Positions 40,587 to 49,738 of a DNA stretch of 64,000 nt are shown here, in pieces. Origin of the DNA: Effusibacillus consociatus. GTDB lineage: Bacteria; Bacillota; Bacilli; Tumebacillales; Effusibacillaceae. The position numbers were made by a program, and so were the translations under genes. The stretch's first letter is position 1. Each line of letters starts with the position of its first letter. The notes below the pieces were generated by a model. It did not search any database. It was not told the origin of the DNA and worked only from the letters and a program-made list of their open reading frames with translations. The DNA lies in assembly GCF_042652925.1 (NCBI RefSeq), contig NZ_JBHSHC010000112.1:248001-312000 (forward strand). Direction: 5' to 3'.

Positions 40587-41633
40587 TCATTCTAATGGCG
40601 GATTACGGGGCCAGATGAGCAGAATCAGAAGCAGAAAACTCAGATACCCGAATACGGGGTACAAGTAGGTAACGATATTTGAAAAACCGACTTGACTTAC
40701 AAAGAAAGCGGCTGTCAGGATCAGTACGGTTACAAGTGAACCGTTTACCGGGTAACGGGGCGGTGCGAGTTGACTTCCCAAGCCATATACATTCGCTATC
40801 AGTGTGCTGAAGATTTCTCCCCAGAGCACAACTATAAATAGAACTTGAACAACAATGCCATATGTTGATGTGATGTGTGCCATTGGCACTTCATAAACCA
40901 GTATGTCCGGCAGCCTTAAAGACAAGGCAAAATGAGCGCCGAGCAGCATGCCGCCCAACCCGATCGCTCCAATGCATCCTCCTGCAACCAGGCATTTACG
41001 GTCTTGAATCTCGTTTCCCAATGGTACCAGGACAGATACGGCCAAGCCCAGATTAAAGGCTGCGTAAGCAACCGATGATGCAAACCAAGTCCACGAACTG
41101 TGTTCAATTGGCGGTGAAGCAGCAGGCACAGGTGTGTGCGACACGGATTTTACAAAAATAAAGCAGATAAGAGAAATCATGATCGGAACAATAATCGAGT
41201 TTGCCGTCAAGATTCCGCTCATGCCCCGTCGAATCGTGAAATAAGTTAATCCCATGGTCAACAAAACTCCCAATTGAAAAGGAATTTTCAGATTCTCATG
41301 AAACAAGGCTCCGACACCGGCCAGCATGGCCACGGTAACTCCAAACAGCATCACCATCATAAAAAGGTCAATCATGGCGGCTAATCTGTCACCGAACAGG
41401 TACGCGGTCAGCTGCCGATAAGAACTAGCGTTTAGACGGGCTCCCATTAACAGCATCTTGGTGCCTACCCAAGCGAACAGAATCGTGCTGACAGGTATGC
41501 CAAAATAAGCCCAATCCCCATATACACTGAAAAATTTCAGTATTTCCTGACCGGAAGCGAACCCTGCTCCGACGACAGTTCCAATGTAGGTAAAACCAAT
41601 TTGGAATGCTTGTTGGATCTGTTTTTGATTCAT
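40587..41633 (-). CDS. YkvI-like multi-pass transporter
   Basis: 348 aa, about ten transmembrane helices with the amino-acid-transporter-like opening AFQIGFTYIGTVVGAGFASGQEI (the unwound GxG segment of the APC/NSS fold). Resembles B. subtilis YkvI. ATG 41633 is eight bases from AAGGGG; a GTG nine bases upstream is less likely. Substrate unknown. Confidence 0.85.
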   Translation of the reverse strand: MNQKQIQQAFQIGFTYIGTVVGAGFASGQEILKFFSVYGDWAYFGIPVSTILFAWVGTKMLLMGARLNASSYRQLTAYLFGDRLAAMIDLFMMVMLFGVTVAMLAGVGALFHENLKIPFQLGVLLTMGLTYFTIRRGMSGILTANSIIVPIMISLICFIFVKSVSHTPVPAASPPIEHSSWTWFASSVAYAAFNLGLAVSVLVPLGNEIQDRKCLVAGGCIGAIGLGGMLLGAHFALSLRLPDILVYEVPMAHITSTYGIVVQVLFIVVLWGEIFSTLIANVYGLGSQLAPPRYPVNGSLVTVLILTAAFFVSQVGFSNIVTYLYPVFGYLSFLLLILLIWPRNPPLE

Positions 41634-41745
41634 GTTGTCCACCCCTTACGATTTCAAGATATGTCGCCCGGGCAAAAAGCATGTCTTTTACGAAAAAGTC
41701 CATGTATAATAGTGAAGTATTCTTTGTACATAGCGGAGGGGAGTA

Positions 41746-42531
41746 ATGGAAGAGTTTCTGAAAGCAATTGTCTTGGGAATTGTGCAAGGTCTAACCGAAT
41801 TTCTGCCGATCAGCAGCACCGGACATTTGTTGATTGGACGGAAACTGCTGGGACTGGAAGAAGCGGGTTTATTCCTGGATACGATGCTTCATCTGGGGAC
41901 TTTGTTGGCAGTAGTGGCTATATTTTGGCGGGATGTTCTTTTTATGGTACGAAACCCGTTCAGCCGGTTGACTTTATTGATTCTGGCAGGAACGATTCCT
42001 ACAGCTGCAATCGGACTGGCATTTGAAGATTACTTTGAAGCCATTTCAAAAACCGGGGTAACCGTAGGGTGGGAGTTCCTTCTAACCGGAATCATCCTTT
42101 GGTGGGCGGATAATATGAAAAACGGATCCAAAAAGATCGACCAAATCTCTTATACAGACGCACTGCTTGTAGGGGCTCTGCAGGGAGCGGCCATCCTTCC
42201 CGCGATTTCACGTTCGGGGCTGACAATTGCAGGAGCCTTGTTCCGTGGGATTGATAAACAGGCGGCTGCCCGCTTCTCGTTTCTTCTTTCATTGCCGGCC
42301 ATTTTGGGAGCTGTGGTGCTCCAAAGCAAGAAACTGATCGATGGTGAAGTTGCGGAAACAATCTCCGTGTTCCCGTTAATTGCAGGTACCCTCGCTTCGG
42401 CGGTTGCGGGATATATAGCGGTGAAGTGGATGTTAAACATTTTGCAGCGCGGTTCGTTAAAGGGATTTTCAATTTATGTATGGGTGCTGGGGGCTATTAT
42501 TCTGTTTCTCCAGTTCACCGGTAAATGGTAG
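41746..42531 (+). CDS. uppP: Undecaprenyl-diphosphatase (paralogue 1)
   Basis: 261 aa, BacA/UppP family integral membrane phosphatase recycling the cell-wall lipid carrier. Motif 1 QGLTEFLPISSTGHLL and motif 2 PAISRSGLTIAGALF carry the catalytic Glu, Ser and Arg; the usual Gly of PGxSR is Ala here. It stands first in a tandem pair and may give bacitracin resistance. ATG 41746 follows GGAGGGGAG. Confidence 0.93.
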   Translation: MEEFLKAIVLGIVQGLTEFLPISSTGHLLIGRKLLGLEEAGLFLDTMLHLGTLLAVVAIFWRDVLFMVRNPFSRLTLLILAGTIPTAAIGLAFEDYFEAISKTGVTVGWEFLLTGIILWWADNMKNGSKKIDQISYTDALLVGALQGAAILPAISRSGLTIAGALFRGIDKQAAARFSFLLSLPAILGAVVLQSKKLIDGEVAETISVFPLIAGTLASAVAGYIAVKWMLNILQRGSLKGFSIYVWVLGAIILFLQFTGKW

Positions 42532-42547
42532 GAGGACTGTTTCGTTT

Positions 42548-43348
42548 ATGAATGAATACTTAATAGCTGTAATTCAAGGAATCGTTGAAGGGCTTACGGA
42601 ATTTTTGCCTGTTTCCTCGACAGGACATTTGATCCTTACAGGGGAACTGCTCCATTTTACCGGCGATAAGGCGAAAACGTTTGAAGTAGTGATTCAGCTC
42701 GGAGCGATTTTGGCTGTTGCGATTCTTTATTGGAAACGCGTCCTTCAATTACTGGGGTGGAAACGTGATCGGTCTGAGCCTAAATCGCAGTTAAACCTGA
42801 TTCATATTGTATTGGCCATTATGCCCGCGCTGGTGTTGGGATTGATTTTCCATAAAAGCATCAAGCTGTATCTGTTTTCTCCCCAGACCGTCCTGCTGGG
42901 ACTTGCAGCCGGCGGAATCTTTATGATTTGGGCCGAAAAACGCCAGCGGGAAGTTCGTGCCCATGATCTGGATGATTTGAGTTACAAGCAAGCATTTGGG
43001 ATTGGGCTTGCACAATGTCTTGCCCTTTGGCCGGGTTTCTCCCGTTCCGGCGCTACGATTGCCGGAGGATTGCTTGTCGGAACAAATCACAAAGCGGCGG
43101 CTGATTTCTCATTTCTGATTGCAATTCCCATGATGGTTGCGGCCAGCGGTTATGACATACTGAAAAGCTACAACGACCTGTCTGCAGATGACATTGGTTT
43201 CTTTGCCATAGGTTTTGTTGTATCGTTTATTGTCGCCTTGCTGGCTGTTGTTTCTTTTCTGAGACTTCTTGAGAAAGTGGAGCTGACACCTTTTGCTTAT
43301 TATCGATTCCTTGTGGCGGGTTTGTTCTGGTTCTTTGTTCTGCGATGA
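42548..43348 (+). CDS. uppP: Undecaprenyl-diphosphatase (paralogue 2)
   Basis: 266 aa, start ATG 42548 after TAGGAGG, 16 bases after paralogue 1. Motifs EGLTEFLPVSSTGHLIL and PGFSRSGATIAGGLL are canonical, unlike the Ala variant in the first copy. The two share only family-level similarity, so this is an old or imported duplication rather than a recent one. Confidence 0.94.
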   Translation: MNEYLIAVIQGIVEGLTEFLPVSSTGHLILTGELLHFTGDKAKTFEVVIQLGAILAVAILYWKRVLQLLGWKRDRSEPKSQLNLIHIVLAIMPALVLGLIFHKSIKLYLFSPQTVLLGLAAGGIFMIWAEKRQREVRAHDLDDLSYKQAFGIGLAQCLALWPGFSRSGATIAGGLLVGTNHKAAADFSFLIAIPMMVAASGYDILKSYNDLSADDIGFFAIGFVVSFIVALLAVVSFLRLLEKVELTPFAYYRFLVAGLFWFFVLR

Positions 43349-43382
43349 ATAAAAAACGCCCAAAATGGCGTTTTTTATTCAT
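43345..43382. terminator. Bidirectional terminator between uppP and ylbJ
   Basis: A perfect 16-bp inverted repeat (43345-43360 with 43367-43382) around six bases, with A6/T6 tracts, between convergent genes. The uppP TGA is in the left arm. Confidence 0.9.
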
Positions 43383-43396
43383 GGAAAAGGGTTTGT

Positions 43397-44662
43397 TCAT
43401 TTATCGCTTACCCGTGCTCGGAAGAACACAATTCGCATCCGTCTGGCCAAATAAAGCGAGATCGAGAATAGGGTGAGTCCACCCGTTACCAACACCCAGT
43501 TTTTTAATGCTCCTAATGAAGCGAACCATCTTGCGGAGGCAGAAGGTTCCGCTGTGGCGACCGCCACGGTTGATGGAGTGAAAGGAGCGAACACACTCGT
43601 TTCTGTTTGCCCTACTCCCCAGTTGAACAGAATCACGGTGAACACGGCAGCCAAGACCCCGTGGATAATTCGGGCAATTATATAGGGGGCAAAACGGATG
43701 TCGGTGCCTGTTAACACAGAGGCAATCTGTGCATGCACGGATAAACCGCTCCATGCGATGATAAACGATACAATTGCCAATTGCTCGACGAGCGGGGCTT
43801 TTGTGGCCGCAGCCTGGGCAGAACCGATATCGATTTCGAAAATCCCGGACATGAATGGGGTTACCAGCGAGAGATCCAGACCGATCAATTTGAATAAACC
43901 GATAATGGGAAGTGACAGCAGCGGTATGATTCCCGATAAGGTCAAAACCTTGATCACAACGGCGAAGAAGATGATAAATCCGCAGATCATCAACAGCGTC
44001 TTGATGGAATCATTTACGGCATCTCCCAACAGTTTTCCGAAGGAACGTCCGTCTTCCTCACGGGCACGTAACATTTCCTGATAGGCCCGCCTGAACAAAT
44101 TGCCTCGTACAGATTGTCTGGTGGTTTCTTCTATGTCTTGGCCCCGACCATAGAGCTTGAAGAGGATCCCTACCAAAAATGCGCCGATGTAGTGAGCTAT
44201 TGCCAGAAGCATTCCGATTCCTGCGTTTCGGAACATGCCTACCGCAACTGCACTGAACATGAAGAGTGGATCGGCCGTGTTTGTAAACGCCAACAGCCGT
44301 TCCCCTTCCACGCGGCTGCACAATTTGCTCTTCCTGAACTTGGCTGTAATTACTGCATCCATTGGATAGCCGGCCGCAAGTCCCATTGACATTGCGAAGG
44401 CGCCGACTCCAGGAACACTAAACAGTGGACGCATCAGTGGTTCAAGCAGAACACCCAGTGCGTGTACGACACCAACGCCAAGCATCAGCTCGGAAAGAAT
44501 AAAGAACGGTAACAGAGATGGAAATACGACCTCCCAGAATAAATTCAATCCTGTTATACCGGCTTCAAATCCTTCCCTCGGATAGAACACAAGCGAGAGA
44601 GTCAGAAATATGACGACAATTGCCAAAAATGTTGTCGTAGAACGTTTGGGTGAACCGGGCAT
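43397..44662 (-). CDS. ylbJ: Sporulation integral membrane protein YlbJ
   Basis: 421 aa with about eight transmembrane helices of the nucleoside-transporter-gate fold (VVFPSLLPFFILSELMLGVG; GLAAGYPMDAVITAKFR; NTADPLFMFSAVAVGMF). YlbJ is a SigE-dependent protein needed for spore cortex formation in B. subtilis. ATG 44662 follows AAAAGGAG by eight bases. Good evidence that the organism forms spores. Confidence 0.94.
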   Translation of the reverse strand: MPGSPKRSTTTFLAIVVIFLTLSLVFYPREGFEAGITGLNLFWEVVFPSLLPFFILSELMLGVGVVHALGVLLEPLMRPLFSVPGVGAFAMSMGLAAGYPMDAVITAKFRKSKLCSRVEGERLLAFTNTADPLFMFSAVAVGMFRNAGIGMLLAIAHYIGAFLVGILFKLYGRGQDIEETTRQSVRGNLFRRAYQEMLRAREEDGRSFGKLLGDAVNDSIKTLLMICGFIIFFAVVIKVLTLSGIIPLLSLPIIGLFKLIGLDLSLVTPFMSGIFEIDIGSAQAAATKAPLVEQLAIVSFIIAWSGLSVHAQIASVLTGTDIRFAPYIIARIIHGVLAAVFTVILFNWGVGQTETSVFAPFTPSTVAVATAEPSASARWFASLGALKNWVLVTGGLTLFSISLYLARRMRIVFFRARVSDK

Positions 44663-44789
44663 AAATGACACTCCTTTTCTGATTCATCGACGCAGGACTA
44701 CCCTATCCGTAAATTCATATTCGTGTCGGGCTTGTTTATTCTTCATTCTTGTGGTGGAATGTTGATAAAGCCATAGGAGGCAGTACAAG

Positions 44790-45119
44790 ATGGAAAGACT
44801 GACTTTATTTGAAATGCAGCAAGAGGTGGACAAGCATATTTCCCAGTTTAAAGAGGGATATTTTCCGCCAATGAGTCTGATTGTCAGATTAACCGAAGAG
44901 CTGGGGGAACTGGCACGGGAGGTAAATCACCGGTACGGAGAGAAAAAGAAAAAGGCTGGCGAAGCGGACGGAAGCATCGCGGAAGAAATCGGTGACGTTT
45001 TATATTGTCTTACTTGTCTTGCCAACTCTTTACATATCGATTTGGAAGAAACTCACCGCTCAGTCATGCACAAGTTTTATACGCGGGATGCGAATCGATG
45101 GACACGTAAAGAAGATTGA
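44790..45119 (+). CDS. ypjD: MazG-like nucleotide pyrophosphohydrolase
   Basis: 109 aa all-alpha NTP pyrophosphohydrolase. The metal-binding ExxE and ExxD are in RLTEELGELAREVN and AEEIGDVLYCL. Conserved as the first gene before dapB in Bacillales. ATG 44790 follows AGGAGG. Confidence 0.94.
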   Translation: MERLTLFEMQQEVDKHISQFKEGYFPPMSLIVRLTEELGELAREVNHRYGEKKKKAGEADGSIAEEIGDVLYCLTCLANSLHIDLEETHRSVMHKFYTRDANRWTRKED

Positions 45120-45150
45120 TGGAAGATAAACCTTTGAGGAGAGTGCAGGT

Positions 45151-45957
45151 ATGACTGATTCAAAAATTCGTGTGGTAGTGGTTGGCGCAAATGGGCGCAT
45201 GGGAAGAGAAGTTGCAAAAACGGTTTTAAACGACCCTCTTCTTGAGTTAGTAGGGGCTGTTGACCGGTCACTCGATCAGGTTGATGTCGGGATCGTTACA
45301 GGATACGGTGAGACGGGAGTTTTATTCTCCACCAACTTGGGTGAGACTTTTGTACGATCGAATCCCGATGTGATGATTGATTTTACCAATCCAAACGTAA
45401 TTCGGGATAATGTATATACGGCGCTTGATTATGGAGTGCGTCCGGTGGTCGGAACTACCGGAATCCCGCAGGAAGATCTTCAGGCATGGGATGGCATTCT
45501 TCGGGAAAAAGAAATTGGCGGTGTAGTGGCTCCCAACTTTGCGATTGGAGCGGTTCTCATGATGAAGTTTGCTGCACAAGCGGCAAAATACCTGCCGCAT
45601 GTTGAAATTATCGAAATGCACCACGATCAAAAGCTTGATGCCCCTTCCGGTACCGCTATAAAGACAGCCGAAATGATTGCAAAGGAAAGGCAGCGTATGG
45701 AGCAGGGACATCCGCAAGAGGAAGAAAAGCTCATTGGTGCACGCGGGGCTGATTTTGAAGGAATGAGAATTCATTCGGTGCGGCTGCCCGGTTACGTGGC
45801 TCACCAAGAAGTGATATTTGGCGGGCTGGGACAAACCTTAACCATTCGCCATGATTCGATTCACAGGGAATCTTTCATGCCGGGTGTCGCTATGGCTGCC
45901 AAAAAAGTGATGGCAATCAAAGGTCTCGTATACGGACTGGAAAACTTAATCGACTGA
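45151..45957 (+). CDS. dapB: 4-Hydroxy-tetrahydrodipicolinate reductase
   Basis: 268 aa; NAD(P)H-dependent step of lysine, diaminopimelate and dipicolinate synthesis. VVGANGRMGREVAKT binds the nucleotide, GTTGIPQ and APNFAIGAVLMM follow, and the catalytic EMHHDQKLDAPSGTA holds the general acid His and Lys. Supplies both peptidoglycan and spore dipicolinate. Confidence 0.98.
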   Translation: MTDSKIRVVVVGANGRMGREVAKTVLNDPLLELVGAVDRSLDQVDVGIVTGYGETGVLFSTNLGETFVRSNPDVMIDFTNPNVIRDNVYTALDYGVRPVVGTTGIPQEDLQAWDGILREKEIGGVVAPNFAIGAVLMMKFAAQAAKYLPHVEIIEMHHDQKLDAPSGTAIKTAEMIAKERQRMEQGHPQEEEKLIGARGADFEGMRIHSVRLPGYVAHQEVIFGGLGQTLTIRHDSIHRESFMPGVAMAAKKVMAIKGLVYGLENLID

Positions 45958-45979
45958 TGGGACCGGGGAGGAGTTACCT

Positions 45980-46381
45980 ATGAACATTGCGTTGATCGCC
46001 CATGATCGTAAAAAAGACACGTTGGTGAATTTCGTGGTCGCCTATCGTCACATTTTTGCCAAGGCAAATCTTTACGGAACCGGTACCACAGGTCTCCGTA
46101 TCCATGAGGCTACCGGGTTGGATGTTCACAGGTTTCAGTCCGGACCGCTCGGCGGAGACCAACAGATTGGCGCTTTAATTGCCGAGAACCGCATGGATCT
46201 GGTGCTGTTCTTTCGGGATCCGTTGATGGCTCAACCGCACGAACCTGATATTATTGCGCTGCTTCGTTTATGTGATGTGCACAATATTCCGGTAGCGACG
46301 AATATGGCGACTGCCGAAATTCTGGTGAAGGCCTTGGAACGTGGAGATTTCGCGTGGAGAGAGACGATCAATTCCCAGTGA
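45980..46381 (+). CDS. mgsA: Methylglyoxal synthase
   Basis: 133 aa; converts dihydroxyacetone phosphate to methylglyoxal. Visible are AHDRKKDTLVNFV, TGTTGLRIHEATGL (phosphate site), SGPLGGDQQIGA and FFRDPL with the catalytic Asp. The 3' end overlaps cca by 28 bases. In B. subtilis the bacillithiol genes bshB1-bshA lie between mgsA and cca; here they are absent. Confidence 0.97.
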   Translation: MNIALIAHDRKKDTLVNFVVAYRHIFAKANLYGTGTTGLRIHEATGLDVHRFQSGPLGGDQQIGALIAENRMDLVLFFRDPLMAQPHEPDIIALLRLCDVHNIPVATNMATAEILVKALERGDFAWRETINSQ

Positions 46382-47601
46382 ATGTAAGCCGTTTGGATGC
46401 CGCTTGGTCGGTTTTGTACCAGTTGGAACAGGCCGGATTTCAGGCTTATTTGGTCGGCGGTTGTGTGCGGGACATGCTGCTTGGAAATTCGCCTGATGAT
46501 TATGATGTAGCGACAAATGCTCTGCCATCGGAGGTTCAGGAACTATTTCCCCGAACTGTTCCTACGGGAATTCGACATGGAACCGTCACTGTACTGATGG
46601 GAGACGAAAGAATTGAGGTAACGACGTTTCGGACTGAAGGAGAATATGCCGATTCCCGCAGACCTGCCAGTGTGAAATATGTCTCCACATTGGAAGTCGA
46701 TTTGTCCCGGCGTGATTTTACGATCAACGCGATGGCGATGGACCGCCATGGAAGGATTATTGACCCTTTTGAAGGCAGAGCAGATTTGCAAAAGAAAACG
46801 ATTCGAGCTGTAGGGGAACCGGAGAAGCGCTTTCAGGAAGATGCTTTGCGAATGCTGAGGGCGATCCGTTTTGCCGTCGTGCTTCATTTTTCGATTGAAG
46901 AACGGACATGGTTGGCAATCACCGAAAACGCCGGAAATTTGTCCCGTATCTCCCGCGAACGTATTCGCGATGAATGGAATAAAATCATTCTTTCCGATAT
47001 TCAAGTGGGAATTCAACTTTTAAACAAGGCTGGTTTGTTTGACGTGGTGTTCCCTGATGTTCCGCTGCAATCACCGAGAAAATTAATGCAGGCTGCAGAG
47101 TTTGCAAAACGATTGCCTGAAAAAATTGCATTGCGTCAGGCGGCACTTTTCCGACAATTATCGGTTGGCGAAACGGCTGTACAGAAAATCCTGCGTGAAT
47201 TGCGTCAGCCAAACGCTTTGATTCGTTCTGTGATTTCAATTCTGCGCGCTATCCCGGATGTTGATCCGTTGACATGGACAGATGCGGCATGGCGGAGATA
47301 CTTGTATTGCCATGGGAAAGACATCGCGTTGGATGCTTTCTTGATTGTGGGATATATCCGGGTCGAGAAACAGAACCTGATCTTAAACAAACTGTATGAA
47401 TCGATTCAGAAACAGCCGATTTGGTCAGTCAAAGATTTGACCGTTACCGGACAGGACCTGATTGCAGAATTAAACATTCCTCCAGATCCCGTGATCGGTC
47501 ATATTCTCGAACGGTTAACCGAACTTGTTCTGGAAAATCCGCTTTGCAATACACGCCAATCCCTCCTCGCCGCAGCGAGGGAGATGTATGAAAACCTTTA
47601 A
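46354..47601 (+). CDS. cca: CCA tRNA nucleotidyltransferase
   Basis: 415 aa class II enzyme that adds or repairs the 3' CCA end. N-terminal nucleotidyltransferase core YLVGGCVRDMLLGNSPDDYDVAT with the two Asp, then RRDFTINAMA and the nucleotide-selecting EDALRMLRAIRFA. GTG 46354 follows GTGGAGAT; a short leading overlap with mgsA. Confidence 0.95.
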   Translation: MERDDQFPVNVSRLDAAWSVLYQLEQAGFQAYLVGGCVRDMLLGNSPDDYDVATNALPSEVQELFPRTVPTGIRHGTVTVLMGDERIEVTTFRTEGEYADSRRPASVKYVSTLEVDLSRRDFTINAMAMDRHGRIIDPFEGRADLQKKTIRAVGEPEKRFQEDALRMLRAIRFAVVLHFSIEERTWLAITENAGNLSRISRERIRDEWNKIILSDIQVGIQLLNKAGLFDVVFPDVPLQSPRKLMQAAEFAKRLPEKIALRQAALFRQLSVGETAVQKILRELRQPNALIRSVISILRAIPDVDPLTWTDAAWRRYLYCHGKDIALDAFLIVGYIRVEKQNLILNKLYESIQKQPIWSVKDLTVTGQDLIAELNIPPDPVIGHILERLTELVLENPLCNTRQSLLAAAREMYENL

Positions 47602-47629
47602 AGACATAGCGAAGAAGGTATAACTTCAC

Positions 47630-48598
47630 ATGAAAGAACAGATTTTAAAGCTTCTGCGAGCCAATCCCGACAATTACATATCCGGGGAGGAAATCTGCCG
47701 GCGGTTTGATGTGTCCCGAACAGCAATCTGGAAACATATCAAGGACCTTCAAGAAGAGGGATATCAGATTGATGCGGTTCGCAACAAGGGGTATCGTCTG
47801 GTCTCCATACCTGATCTTGTGACTGCCGCCGAGATACTTGAAGGGCTTCAGACGAAACGAATGGGTCAGCACATCGTTCATTTGAAAGTGGTGGATTCCA
47901 CAAACGTAGTAGCGGCAAAGTTGGCGGATGAAGGGGAACCCGAGGGAACGCTGGTCATATCCGATCAACAAACCGGCGGGAAAGGACGGAGGGGCAGACC
48001 CTGGTTTTCTCCTCCGGGAACCGGAATTTGGATGAGTCTTGTTCTACGCCCCCAGCTTCCAATGGCGCACGCTCCGCAGCTGACTTTGGTCGCGGCAGTG
48101 GCAGTAAGTCAAGCTCTGACGGAAGTGACCGGTAGTCAGGCGGGTATCAAATGGCCGAACGATATCTTATTCGATGATCGGAAATGCTGTGGGATTTTAA
48201 CCGAGATGAATATGGAATCGGAAGAAATCACTTCCGTCATTTTGGGAATCGGAATTAACGTCAATCAAGTCCGGTCCGATTTTCCGGAAGAGATTCAGGG
48301 GATTGCCACGTCTCTTCGTGAAATTACCGGCCATCCGATTCCGAGAGCGTCTGTCGTTCAGAGAATCCTGGAAAAGTTTGAGACGTTATACGACCAATAC
48401 GTTGAAAACGGCAGCTTCGCATGTATTCGCGATCAGTGGAAAAAACAAAGCATCACATTGGGACGTCATGTATCCGCAGCGACTTCACGGGGAATCATAA
48501 CCGGAGTGGCGGTTGACATTGATGAGATGGGAGCTTTGGTGGTAGAAACCGAACAAGGTCAACAAAAAGTCTACTCGGCTGATATTCAGGTGTCCTAA
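47630..48598 (+). CDS. birA: Biotin--protein ligase and biotin operon repressor
   Basis: 322 aa. An N-terminal winged helix-turn-helix (ISGEEICRRFDVSRTAIWKHIKDL) makes it a bifunctional repressor; the ligase domain has STN, GGKGRRGRPWFSPPGTGIWMSL (biotinyl-AMP loop) and KWPNDI. No biotin genes are nearby. Same position as in B. subtilis. Confidence 0.97.
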   Translation: MKEQILKLLRANPDNYISGEEICRRFDVSRTAIWKHIKDLQEEGYQIDAVRNKGYRLVSIPDLVTAAEILEGLQTKRMGQHIVHLKVVDSTNVVAAKLADEGEPEGTLVISDQQTGGKGRRGRPWFSPPGTGIWMSLVLRPQLPMAHAPQLTLVAAVAVSQALTEVTGSQAGIKWPNDILFDDRKCCGILTEMNMESEEITSVILGIGINVNQVRSDFPEEIQGIATSLREITGHPIPRASVVQRILEKFETLYDQYVENGSFACIRDQWKKQSITLGRHVSAATSRGIITGVAVDIDEMGALVVETEQGQQKVYSADIQVS

Positions 48599-48871
48599 CA
48601 ATCTAAAAATTGTAATCGCTGACACTATACAAGAAACCGTTTTCCAGTTATACTTCAAATTGGAGGCGGTATCCATCGGAGCTGTACTCCGCAATGATCA
48701 GTCAATTCAAACTTATCCATGTTTGAATCTGCTCTGAGCCGTCAGCGGACCGAGACAGAGGATCTTACGTGAACCATTCGTAAACCTTTTCGCGCCCCCA
48801 CGGCCGAAAAGGTTTTTTTGTTCCTGTATTCCGCTGGCACGTTACGGCGCGGGCCAAAGGGGGATTTGAGA
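48599..48871 (+). promoter_or_regulatory. Long leader upstream of panB, possible structured regulatory RNA
   Basis: 272 bases with no gene. It contains short local inverted repeats (GGAGCTGTACTCC; ATTCAAAC with GTTTGAAT around CTTATCCAT) and ends in an intrinsic terminator 53 bases before panB. That is the arrangement of an attenuating leader; panB leaders in some Bacillales carry the pan RNA motif. I cannot confirm that motif by eye, and no T-box signature is present. Confidence 0.4.
48782..48819 (+). terminator. Intrinsic terminator ahead of panB
   Basis: An 11-bp perfect stem AAACCTTTTCG/CGAAAAGGTTT around 12 GC-rich bases, then T7. It ends birA transcripts or acts as a panBCD attenuator. 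Confidence 0.85.
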
Positions 48872-49738
48872 ATGACGGGAAATGGACAAAAGGAAAAGCT
48901 GACGACCGTAAAACTCAAGGAAATGAAAAGCACAAACAGGCGTATCTCAATGGTAACTGCATACGACTACCCTACGGCAAGGGCCGTTGAAGACTCAGGT
49001 GCGGATGTGATTCTTGTAGGAGATTCACTTGGGATGGTCGTGTTGGGGCATGAGACAACGCTTCCTGTCACATTGGATGATATGATTCATCATACCAGAG
49101 CGGTCAAAAGAGGGGCCAAGAATACGTTTGTGGTAACCGACATGCCGTTTCTGTCTGCCAACATCTCAATCCCGGAAACGGTTCGCAATGCCGGGAGAAT
49201 CATCCAGGAAGCCGGTGCCGATGCGGTGAAGCTGGAAGGCGGCCGGGAAATGATCGATGAAATCCGTGCCTTGATGAAAGCGAACATTCCGGTGATGGGG
49301 CATTTGGGACTGACGCCGCAGGCGGTGAATCAACTGGGAGGCTTTAAACTGCAGGGAAAAGATGTGGAGAGCGCCAAGCGAATTTTCGAAGATGCTCTGT
49401 TTTTGCAAGAAGCCGGATGTTTTGCGATTGTTCTGGAGTTGGTGCCTACACCTCTTGCCACTATGATATCGGAGCATTTGACAATCCCGACGATAGGGAT
49501 TGGAGCCGGAGCCGGATGTGACGGTCAAGTACTGGTCATTCACGATCTGCTTGGCATTACAAATGACTACATGCCGCGGTTTGTTAAGAAGTATGGGAAC
49601 CTTTACGAAACTATGGTAGATGCGGTAAAAAGCTACAATCAAGAAGTGCGTGACGGCGTGTTCCCCGGCTCCGCACATGAGTTCGGAATGAAGGATGAAG
49701 TAGTCGCCGCCCTGAAAAAGGAGCTCTCGATTCAATGA
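48872..49738 (+). CDS. panB: 3-Methyl-2-oxobutanoate hydroxymethyltransferase
   Basis: 288 aa, start ATG 48872 after AAAGGGGGA. First step of pantothenate synthesis. Motifs: MVTAYDYPTARAVEDSG, DVILVGDSLGMVVLG with the metal Asp, ADAVKLEGG, MGHLGLTPQ, and GIGAGAGCDGQVLV. Overlaps panC by four bases. Confidence 0.98.
   Translation: MTGNGQKEKLTTVKLKEMKSTNRRISMVTAYDYPTARAVEDSGADVILVGDSLGMVVLGHETTLPVTLDDMIHHTRAVKRGAKNTFVVTDMPFLSANISIPETVRNAGRIIQEAGADAVKLEGGREMIDEIRALMKANIPVMGHLGLTPQAVNQLGGFKLQGKDVESAKRIFEDALFLQEAGCFAIVLELVPTPLATMISEHLTIPTIGIGAGAGCDGQVLVIHDLLGITNDYMPRFVKKYGNLYETMVDAVKSYNQEVRDGVFPGSAHEFGMKDEVVAALKKELSIQ

Noticed and set aside
48599..48871. T-box riboswitch upstream of panB
   Set aside because: No T-box core sequence (AGGGTGG..ACCGCG type) and no specifier-loop arrangement could be seen.
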